Below are positions 1 through 6,854 of a stretch of 10,259 nucleotides of DNA, in pieces. Positions within the stretch are counted from its first letter, which is position 1; each line of letters opens with the position of its first letter. The stretch spans positions 1 through 10,259 of the forward strand of contig CALEMD010000130.1 of assembly GCA_937902945.1 (NCBI GenBank). Reading direction: 5' to 3'. Below the pieces are notes generated by a model. The model was not told the origin of the DNA, searched no databases, and saw only the letters and a program-made list of their open reading frames with translations. The position numbers and the translations under genes were made by a program. The DNA is from an uncultured Erysipelotrichaceae bacterium (GTDB lineage: Bacteria; Bacillota_I; Bacilli_A; Erysipelotrichales; Erysipelotrichaceae).

Positions 1-460
1 GAGAAGAAAAACCAATGTCCGGAACATTCTCTTGACATCGGCCATTACATAACAGATTTGCGACGGGCATATGCTTATCCAGCATTTCCTGATAGCGGTC
101 ACGGACTGACATGGGCATTTTTCCCTGGCACATCCAGCCGCCAGCCACCGTGCAGCTTTGATCAAGGCTTTGTTCGATTCCTTTGAGAATATTGTCAAAG
201 TACGCTTGGCTCTGTCCAAAACCGGCAGTTCCGAATAAGAATACTTCCTTATTCTTGATACCCTTAAGAAAATCTTTTGTCTTTTTGTCACAGGTGCCTT
301 TATCAGTCCAGAAGCCAACATAGATGCGTTCTGCTTTCAGTGCAGCCTTGTCTGGTTCGCCATAATACACACAGTCTTCCTCTGACAGTTTTTCCTTCAG
401 TGCCTGAGCCAGCATCTCCGTATTGCCTGTCTGTGAACTGTAAACAATTGCATATTTCAT
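1..460 (-). CDS. Flavodoxin-like protein, BilS-type (partial, 3' end off contig)
   Basis: The first 153 residues are present; the gene runs off the left edge. The N-terminus MKYAIVYSSQTGNTEMLA has the flavodoxin phosphate-binding loop (SQTGNT, residues 9-14), which holds FMN. Further on come YVGFWTDKGTCD, VFLFGTAGFG and MCQGKMP, blocks I associate with the short flavodoxin-like family that includes BilS, the partner protein of the bilirubin reductase BilR in gut Bacillota. No BilR gene is visible, so a role in bilirubin reduction is not supported here; a generic electron-carrier or FMN-dependent redox role is the safe reading. Its ATG overlaps the uvrA stop codon as ATGA, so it is the third gene of the mutS-uvrA operon and is probably translationally coupled. 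No separate promoter is evident. I am sure of the flavodoxin fold and only moderately sure of the subfamily. Confidence 0.85.
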   Translation of the reverse strand, partial: MKYAIVYSSQTGNTEMLAQALKEKLSEEDCVYYGEPDKAALKAERIYVGFWTDKGTCDKKTKDFLKGIKNKEVFLFGTAGFGQSQAYFDNILKGIEQSLDQSCTVAGGWMCQGKMPMSVRDRYQEMLDKHMPVANLLCNGRCQENVPDIGFSS

Positions 461-3297
461 ACTTTGTCCTTTGTGTCCTTATCCAGGACTTTCTTCAGAT
501 ACTGTCCAGTATAGCTTTCTTTCACTGCCGCAATCTGTTCTGGGGTTCCCTCAGCCACAATACTGCCGCCCCTGTCGCCGCCTTCCGGTCCCAGATCTAT
601 AATCCAGTCTGCCGATTTGATGACATCCAGGTTATGTTCAATGACCAGCACTGTATCTCCATTATCTACGATTCTCTGCAGTACTGCGATCAGTCTTTTC
701 ACGTCTTCACTATGCAGACCGGTTGTCGGTTCATCCAGTATATATATGGTTTTCCCAGTAGGTTTCTTCTGCAGTTCGGAAGCCAGCTTGACACGCTGTG
801 CTTCGCCGCCTGACAGAGTTGTAGATGACTGTCCAAGCTTTACATAGCCAAGACCCACATCAGCCAGTGTCTGCAGACGAGAACGGATTCTGCTGTTGGC
901 ATTGAAGAAGACCAATGCTTCCTCAATGGTCATTTCCAGCACATCATAGATATTCTTGCCTTTGAATGTGCATTGCAGTGTTTCTTCATTGTATCTTCTG
1001 CCATGGCACACTTCGCATGGAACATAGACATCCGGCAGAAAGTTCATAGAGATGCAGCGTACACCGTCACCCTGACACGCTTCGCATCTGCCGCCTTTGA
1101 CATTGAACGAGAAGCGTCCTTTGTCATAGCCGCGCAGCTTTGCTTCCGGTGTTTTAGCAAACACATTGCGTATTTCATCAAACATTCCAGTATATGTTGC
1201 CGGGTTTGACCGTGGGGTTCTGCCTATTGGACTCTGGTCTATCTCAACCAGCTTATCAATGTTCTCAAGGCCTTTGATCTTCTTGTGAAGACCAGGCTTA
1301 ATGCGAACTCTGCCTAAATTCTTCTGTACTGCTTTGCACAGTACTTCATCTACTAAAGAACTCTTGCCGCTTCCGGATACTCCCGTTACAACAATCAGTT
1401 CTGACAGAGGAAACTTCACATTGATATTCTTAAGATTGTTAGCCTGTGCGCCAACCACCTCTAAGTACTTGCCGCTGCCTTTTCTTCTGACTGCCGGCAC
1501 ATCAATTCTGCGCTTGCCGGATAGATACTGCCCAGTAATGGATGCACTGACTTCCATGACTTCCTGCGGTGTGCCTGCCGCAACCACTTCACCGCCATGT
1601 ATGCCGGCACCCGGTCCAATATCCACCAGATAGTCAGCCGCAAGCATAGTGTCTTCATCGTGTTCAACCACAATCAATGTGTTTCCCAGATCTCTCATAT
1701 TCTTCAGAGTCTGTATCAGTTTGTCATTGTCTCTCTGATGAAGTCCAATACTCGGTTCATCCAGTACATAGAGAACTCCAGACAGTCTTGAACCGATCTG
1801 GGTGGCCAGACGGATACGCTGTGCTTCTCCGCCTGAAAGTGTTCCTGCAAGTCTATCCAGAGTCAGATATTCAAGTCCGACATCTTTCAGAAATGTCAGC
1901 CGATTGCGTATCTCTTTAATCACAAGATCTGCGATCTGTGCCTGTGATACACCAAGTTTCAGCGTATCAAGCCACTCAAGTGCTTTCAATACGGACATCT
2001 GTGTAAACTCATTGATGTTCTTATCCTGAACAAGGACGCTCAATGCAGTTTCATTCAATCTCTTGCCATGGCATTTCGGGCATTCTGATTCCACCATGAA
2101 AGAGTGATACCAATCCCGTGACATGCTGGAACTTGTCTCTGCATAGCGGCGTTCAATCATTGTCTTAACGCCTTCAATGTAATCAGATCTGGTGTAGTGA
2201 TTGCCGGAGCCGCTCGTGATGGAGTAATGTATCTCTCTGTCACTTCCATATAGAATGATCTGTCTCTGCTTATCAGTGAGCTGTCTGATCGGTTTATCAA
2301 GATTGATCTTGTATGCCTTGCACAGCGTCGCAAATGTCTGCCACTCAATGTTTTCTGTATCAACGATATTCTTATAGTAGCGTATGCCGCCCTGTCTAAT
2401 AGACAGAGAATCATCCGGAATCAGGATATCCACATCCACTTCTTCTGTAAATCCAAGGCCATGGCATACATCGCAAGCTCCTAACGGCGCATTGAAAGAG
2501 AACAGTCTCGGTTCCAGCTTCGGTACAGCAAAACCGCATATTTTGCATGCATAGTTGCTTGAATACAGTTCTTCCTTTTCGCCGCAGGCAACTACCGCCA
2601 TGCCATCCGCAAGATTCAGCGCTGTTTCTAGAGAATCATGAAGTCGGCTTCTTGAATCTGCTTTCAGGATCAGTCTGTCAATAACAACATCAATATCATG
2701 CTTGCAGTTCTTCTCAAGTTCGATATCCTCATCAAGCATTTTCGTTTCACCATCAACCCGCACACGGATATACCCATCCTTCTGCAGTTTGGCAAAGGTG
2801 TCCTTAAAGGTTCCCTTCTTGTTTCTGATGATCGGGGACATGATGATCAGCTTGGATGCTTCCGGCATCTTCATGATCTCGTTGCACATCTCTTCAATTG
2901 TCTGTCCGGTAATAGGAATATGATGTGTCGGGCAGTAAGGAATTCCAACTCTTGCATATAAAAGACGTAAGTAATCATAGATCTCGGTTACTGTTCCGAC
3001 AGTCGAGCGCGGATTGTTCGAGGTTGTTTTCTGATCAATGGATATGGCCGGAGAAAGGCCTTCAATCAGATCAACATTCGGCTTATCCACTCCGCCTAAG
3101 AACTGTCTGGCATATGCGCTCAGTGATTCAACATATCTTCTCTGTCCTTCAGCATAGATCGTATCAAAAGCCAGACTTGTCTTTCCTGATCCTGACAGTC
3201 CGGTAAATACAATCAGTTTGTTTCGCGGCAGATCAAGAGAGATATTCTTCAGATTATTCTCTTTTGCGCCACGTATAATAATTTTATTCTGTTCCAT
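457..3297 (-). CDS. uvrA: UvrABC excinuclease subunit A
   Basis: Full-length UvrA of 946 residues, the usual size. UvrA is the DNA-damage sensor of nucleotide excision repair; it dimerises, loads UvrB on lesions and hydrolyses ATP in the cytoplasm. Two ABC ATPase modules are visible: Walker A GLSGSGKTS near residue 33 and GVSGSGKSS near 637; signature LSGGEAQR near 485 and again near 826; Walker B LYVLDEPS and IYILDEPTTG. Two zinc modules are intact: CKIC...CDVC around 250-276 and CEAC...CEVC around 737-762. The UvrB-interacting region after the first Walker A (YVESLSAYARQFLGG) is also present. The ATG lies 2 bp after the mutS stop behind a weak AG-rich stretch (AGAAAGAG), so it probably depends on upstream translation. 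It overlaps the flavodoxin gene by 4 bp. uvrB and uvrC are not in this window. Confidence 0.98.
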   Translation of the reverse strand: MEQNKIIIRGAKENNLKNISLDLPRNKLIVFTGLSGSGKTSLAFDTIYAEGQRRYVESLSAYARQFLGGVDKPNVDLIEGLSPAISIDQKTTSNNPRSTVGTVTEIYDYLRLLYARVGIPYCPTHHIPITGQTIEEMCNEIMKMPEASKLIIMSPIIRNKKGTFKDTFAKLQKDGYIRVRVDGETKMLDEDIELEKNCKHDIDVVIDRLILKADSRSRLHDSLETALNLADGMAVVACGEKEELYSSNYACKICGFAVPKLEPRLFSFNAPLGACDVCHGLGFTEEVDVDILIPDDSLSIRQGGIRYYKNIVDTENIEWQTFATLCKAYKINLDKPIRQLTDKQRQIILYGSDREIHYSITSGSGNHYTRSDYIEGVKTMIERRYAETSSSMSRDWYHSFMVESECPKCHGKRLNETALSVLVQDKNINEFTQMSVLKALEWLDTLKLGVSQAQIADLVIKEIRNRLTFLKDVGLEYLTLDRLAGTLSGGEAQRIRLATQIGSRLSGVLYVLDEPSIGLHQRDNDKLIQTLKNMRDLGNTLIVVEHDEDTMLAADYLVDIGPGAGIHGGEVVAAGTPQEVMEVSASITGQYLSGKRRIDVPAVRRKGSGKYLEVVGAQANNLKNINVKFPLSELIVVTGVSGSGKSSLVDEVLCKAVQKNLGRVRIKPGLHKKIKGLENIDKLVEIDQSPIGRTPRSNPATYTGMFDEIRNVFAKTPEAKLRGYDKGRFSFNVKGGRCEACQGDGVRCISMNFLPDVYVPCEVCHGRRYNEETLQCTFKGKNIYDVLEMTIEEALVFFNANSRIRSRLQTLADVGLGYVKLGQSSTTLSGGEAQRVKLASELQKKPTGKTIYILDEPTTGLHSEDVKRLIAVLQRIVDNGDTVLVIEHNLDVIKSADWIIDLGPEGGDRGGSIVAEGTPEQIAAVKESYTGQYLKKVLDKDTKDKV

Positions 3298-5585
3298 ATT
3301 TACTCTTTCTTCTTTGCCTGTGCACTTAGGTCATTGATCAATTCCCATGCCTGCCGCGGGGACAGATCATCAGAATTGACTGAGCGCAATGTATCGCCAA
3401 TCTGATCCATGACTGGATCTTTCTTTTCCATTTCCACCAGCTGGTAGCTCTGCTGTACAACTCTGCGCTTGCTTTCCAGCTGCTTCTGCAGATCCTTTGC
3501 ACGATCAAGAACGGATTCCGGCAGTCCTGCCAGACGCGCCACATTGATACCATAGGAACGATCTGCACGTCCTTCTTTGATCTTATAAAGGAACGTAACC
3601 TTATCCTGTTCTTCCTTTACTGCCACATGGATGTTTCTTACACAGTCAATGCTTTCTTCTAGTGAAGTCAGCTCATGGTAGTGCGTTGAAAACAGTGTCT
3701 TTGCATGAATGCAGGATGCAATGTATTCAATCATTGCCTGTGCCAGTGCCATGCCATCATATGTAGAAGTGCCTCTGCCAATCTCATCAAACAGAATCAA
3801 TGAACGTGATGTAGCTTCACTCAGTGCCCGATTTGCTTCATTCATCTCTACCATGAATGTCGACTGTCCGCTGAGTATATCATCACTTGCGCCTATGCGG
3901 GTAAAGATCTGATCAAACAGCGGCATGGTGCATTTCTTAGCCGGCACAAAGCATCCCATCTGCGCCATGATGACAATCAGTGCCGCCTGACGCATATAGG
4001 TTGATTTGCCGCCCATATTAGGACCAGTAATGATCAATATGGATGTATTCTTATCCATCTTCAGACTGTTCGCCACATATTTCTGGTCTTTCATGCGTTC
4101 ATCCAGTATCGGATGTCTTCCATTCTCAATATCCAGTTCATCTTCGCTGAACTCAGGCCTGATGTATCCATATCTGCTTGATGTTTCCGCCAAAGCTGAC
4201 AGTACATCCAGTTCTGCCAGTACTGTACTCAGCTTCTGAAGCTGTGAAAGATGCTTCCGTATCTTCTCCAGCAGTTCCGCAAACAGCTGTTTCTCGATAG
4301 CTGACGCATGTTCCTGCGCATGCAGAATTGCATTTTCTTTTTCTTTTAGATCCTGTGATACAAATCTCTCACAGTTTGTAAGCGTCTGTTTGCGCACGTA
4401 TCCCCACTCATCCTGGACCTGTGCCGCAGCCGCTTTGGATATTTCAATATAATAGCCGAATACTCTGTTGTACCCAATTTTCAGCGTCTTGATTCCTGTC
4501 TTCTCCCGCTCTTTTGATTCCATGGAAGCAATCCATTCACGGCCGCTGTTCTGAATGCTGCGAGCTTCATCAAGCTCCTTATTATATCCATCTTTAAACA
4601 TGCCTCCATCTGTTATATAGACAGGAGGATTTTCTACAAATGCATCTTTCAATTGATCTCTGAGTTCTGCTAGAGGATCTGTATTGCTGGATTCAGAAAA
4701 TACTGGATCTTCAATCTGCGCAAGAATTGTCGGAACAGCTTCAAGCGTCTTTGACAGCCGCTGGCAGTCAATGGCATTCGCATTATTCATCGCACATCGG
4801 GCAATCAGTCTCTGCAGATCATAAATACTGCCTAGACCATCCCTCATAGCCTGCCTTTTCATAAACTCTTTCATCAGATAATCAACCTGATCCTGACGTC
4901 TTAGCACAGACTCTTCTTTCACCAGCGGTTTCTCAATCCATTTCTTTAAAAGACGGCTGCCCATTGCAGATTTGCAGCAGTCAAGAAAAGTCCACAGTGT
5001 TTCATTGCTTCCCTGCGTATGCAGAGGAACAATCAGTTCAAGGTTCTGCTGAGTCGCATAATCCATGCTCAGTACATCTTCAGGCTGTTCAATCTGCACG
5101 ACTGACAGATGTGCAAGCATATGCTTCTGTGTTGCCTCTAGATAATTCAGCATCATGCCATAGGCCTGACGATCGCTTTCTCTTGTCAGTTTCTCAGCTA
5201 GAGGCAGGTATTCTTCTTTGATATCCTCTGCTTCACAGTAGGAAATGACTACCTGCAGCTGACGCAGACGCTTGATAACACGATCGCTGAAATTCTCGTG
5301 CATGACCACTTCACGGACATTGTTCTTCATGATTGCCTGGTATAAAAGAGTTTCTTTGTGTGCTATGTCCAGCACAAAGTTCTCCCCAGTGCTTGCTTCC
5401 GCAATTGCCAGTGAATAGCCATATCCGCTGTCAATCAGCGATGCCAGATATACACTGCTTTTTTCATCTGTGATCTCATCTGTAATTGTGCCTGGCGTTA
5501 TCACTCGGATGACATCTCTTTGCACTAGGCCTACTGCTTCTTTAGGATCCTGTGTCTGTTCAACGATTGCCACCTTATAACCGCG

Positions 5586-5665
5586 GTTGACCAATCTCTG
5601 CAGATAGCCTGAAACTGCATGATGCGGAACTCCGCACATCGGCACTTTATCAGAGATTGGTCAAC
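5586..5665. repeat. 15-bp perfect inverted repeat within mutS
   Basis: GTTGACCAATCTCTG at 5586-5600 is matched by its exact reverse complement CAGAGATTGGTCAAC at 5651-5665, with a 50-bp spacer. The right arm is almost entirely made of the inserted bases; the left arm is normal mutS coding sequence (QRLVN). The insertion therefore appears to be an inverted copy of the left arm. Confidence 0.92.
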
Positions 5666-5673
5666 TTTATCAG
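5654..5673. repeat. 20-bp frameshifting insertion in mutS, flanked by a 10-bp direct repeat
   Basis: ACTTTATCAG occurs at 5644-5653 and again at 5664-5673, with AGATTGGTCA between the copies. Removing one 20-bp period restores the mutS reading frame and a family-typical sequence, so this is the extra segment. Because the ends are repeated, the exact placement of the insertion is ambiguous by up to 10 bp. Confidence 0.9.
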
Positions 5674-5870
5674 TGACACCCGCATTTTTCCCAGTCAGAA
5701 CCAAATCCAGTTCTCTAGAAGCTGTCTTTGCATCATCAAAAAACATTTCATAGAAATCTCCAATCCGGTAGAAAACCAAAGTATCCGGATACTGTTCTTT
5801 GACTTTTAGGTACTGTTGCATCATCGGTGTGTATGTTTCAGCCATGTGTCCATCCTTTTTTTGCTTCCAT

Positions 5871-5899
5871 ATTATAGCAGATAGACTGCCTGCAGAAAA
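5871..5899 (-). promoter_or_regulatory. Promoter of the mutS-uvrA operon
   Basis: On the minus strand there is an extended -10, TGCTATAAT (5879-5871), with a perfect TATAAT. A weak -35, TTTTCT (5899-5894), sits 17 bp upstream. Transcription would start around 5864, about 20 bp before the mutS ATG. The extended TG element compensates for the poor -35. Confidence 0.7.
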
Positions 5900-5940
5900 A
5901 CAGAACTATTTGCCATAATTTACGTGCAAAATTACATTTC

Positions 5941-6010
5941 AAAAGATATAAAGACATATAAAGAGATATAAAACTTTAGCAAACCTATAAAGAGATATAA
6001 AAATATAGGT
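5941..6010. repeat. AT-rich short repeats upstream of mutS
   Basis: The 17-bp unit TATAAAGAGATATAAAA occurs exactly twice, at 5957-5973 and 5986-6002 (29 bp apart), and looser relatives of GATATAAAG precede it from 5944. The second copy sits inside an inverted repeat, ACCTATA (5983-5989) with TATAGGT (6004-6010). The array lies about 45 bp or more upstream of the mutS -35, and downstream of the terminator of the next gene. It could be a protein-binding or curved-DNA element, or low-complexity spacer; nothing in the sequence decides. The rest of the 5877-6087 spacer holds no gene that I can see. Confidence 0.6.
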
Positions 6011-6087
6011 CAATAATACTCATTATGATTCCCTGATGACTGCTTATACTTTATTATTCCCGCAAGCCGCTATCGCATAGCTTTTAC

Positions 6088-6115
6088 AAAAAAGGCAGCC
6101 TTAATAGCCGCCTTT
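6088..6115 (-). terminator. Intrinsic terminator of the secreted-protein gene
   Basis: On the minus strand AAAGGCGGC (6115-6107) pairs with GCTGCCTTT (6099-6091) as a 9-bp stem with one G-T pair and a 7-nt loop, followed by further T residues at 6090-6088. The gene's TAA stop (6103-6101) lies inside the loop, so the terminator overlaps the end of the coding region. It separates this unit from the mutS operon downstream. Confidence 0.85.
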
Positions 6116-6754
6116 CAATATTGTTTTTGATGCGCTCTGCTCTGTATCCTTGGTGGTCTCTGTTACAACTGTATCGTATGTTACTCCCTCTTCCAGCTTT
6201 TCATCAAGTACTGCTTCAACATCGGTTATCTTACCTTTGAAGTATTCGTAGTTGTTGAAGTTTCCATTGCTGACAAGTCCGTTTGTTCCTCCGAAGTAAT
6301 CATAGGCAAGTTCGTCATCGATAACAAACTCGAGCATGCTGCCCCCACCTTCTACTGAACATCCATTCGGCACATGCGATGCAGATTTGGAATCCACCTT
6401 TACAACCGGAATAACGATGCCTGTATCAAGAACAACATAGTATCTTGATCCGATCTCTCCAAACTGCCAGCCCATTGCCACACCGATGAATCCATCTTCA
6501 TCTATAAGCAGACCTGTCGTTTCATCAACTGTCATCTTCTCATGGATGTACTTGTACTGGGCACTGCCCGTGCTTGTAATCAGCGAATAGTCTTCATATG
6601 TCTTAGTGCTTGAAGCACTGCAGGCTCCGATCGATTCAGATTTATATTCACGCTGGTAATTGCTGAGATCTGCAAGAGAAAACTCTTCGGAAGTGAATCC
6701 CGAAGCTGTCATCAGTATTGCAAATGCCATCACTGCTGCAGCTGTCTTTCTCAT
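6101..6754 (-). CDS. Secreted protein of unknown function
   Basis: 217 residues from the ATG at 6754. That start is preferred over an in-frame TTG at 6766 because TTTGGAG lies at the right distance before the ATG and overlaps the TTG region. Residues 1-18 form a signal peptide (positive MRK, then AAAVMAFAILMTASG); there is no lipobox cysteine, so the product is probably released or cell-wall associated. The mature part has two cysteines (C45 and C132) that could form a disulfide, and a beta-rich, Gly/Asp-rich core with MTVDETTGLLIDEDGFIGVAMG, YYVVLDTGIVIPVVKVD and a NGNFNNYEYF segment. The pattern recalls small beta-barrel domains of secreted Bacillota proteins, but I do not recognise a named family. 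It follows the PTS-like gene by 100 bp on the same strand, may be co-transcribed or use its own promoter, and ends in a terminator. Confidence 0.85.
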   Translation of the reverse strand: MRKTAAAVMAFAILMTASGFTSEEFSLADLSNYQREYKSESIGACSASSTKTYEDYSLITSTGSAQYKYIHEKMTVDETTGLLIDEDGFIGVAMGWQFGEIGSRYYVVLDTGIVIPVVKVDSKSASHVPNGCSVEGGGSMLEFVIDDELAYDYFGGTNGLVSNGNFNNYEYFKGKITDVEAVLDEKLEEGVTYDTVVTETTKDTEQSASKTILKGGY

Positions 6755-6760
6755 TGTATT

Positions 6761-6764
6761 CTCC
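6761..6764 (-). promoter_or_regulatory. Shine-Dalgarno deciding the start of the secreted-protein gene
   Basis: GGAG (within TTTTGGAGA) lies 6 bp before the ATG at 6754. An upstream TTG in the same frame (6766) overlaps this site and has no ribosome binding site of its own, so the ATG is the likely start. The resulting N-terminus, MRKTAAAV, is a better signal peptide. Confidence 0.75.
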
Positions 6765-6780
6765 AAAATATTACCCGTTT

Positions 6781-6810
6781 AATGTAACACAGAATCTATT
6801 TCCTGCGCAA
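6781..6810 (-). promoter_or_regulatory. Candidate promoter of the secreted-protein gene
   Basis: TTGCGC (6810-6805) and TACATT (6786-6781) are separated by 18 bp on the minus strand, just upstream of the gene. Each hexamer differs from consensus at one or two positions. No clear terminator closes the upstream PTS-like gene, so this would be an internal promoter. Weak prediction. Confidence 0.35.
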
Positions 6811-6854
6811 ATTTGTGAATGAATACGCAGTTATTATCAAATTATTTCCCGGGA

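Larger units (their letters stand above)
3300..5845 (-). pseudogene. mutS: DNA mismatch repair protein MutS, disrupted by a 20-bp insertion
   Basis: MutS recognises mismatches and short loops in new DNA and starts mismatch repair. The 5' part, from ATG at 5845, encodes 61 correct residues including the mismatch-contacting Phe-X-Glu motif (GDFYEMFF, F31 and E33). A 20-bp insertion (5654-5673) then shifts the frame; the shifted frame stops at 5531 after 104 residues. The rest, from 5645 down, is intact in another frame: PMCGVPHHA, the lever and clamp domains, Walker A GPNMGGKST (about residue 600 of the repaired protein), Walker B with LILFDEIGRGTSTYDG, and THYHEL. Deleting the 20 bp gives TDKVPMCGVPHH and one protein of about 841 residues, normal for the family. 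A product restarted at the GTG at 5645 would lack the mismatch-reading residues. First gene of the mutS-uvrA-flavodoxin operon; AAGGATGG precedes the ATG. Whether the insertion is biological or a sequencing or assembly error cannot be told from one sequence. Confidence 0.93.

Noticed and set aside
277..813. Plus-strand open frame of 178 codons and several similar ones opposite uvrA, mutS and the PTS-like gene
   Set aside because: They lie antisense to well-supported genes, lack ribosome binding sites and resemble no protein family; long antisense frames are expected opposite such coding sequence.
5531..5665. Programmed ribosomal frameshift in mutS
   Set aside because: There is no slippery heptamer, and a shift would still add residues foreign to MutS; removal of the 20-bp repeat gives the exact family sequence, so an insertion explains it better.
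5644..5673. Insertion sequence or transposon footprint in mutS
   Set aside because: The 10-bp repeats and inverted copy come from mutS itself; there are no transposon ends, and 20 bp is fully explained by local copying.
5941..6010. CRISPR array
   Set aside because: Only two exact 17-bp copies with a 12-bp gap, AT-only low-complexity units and no cas genes.
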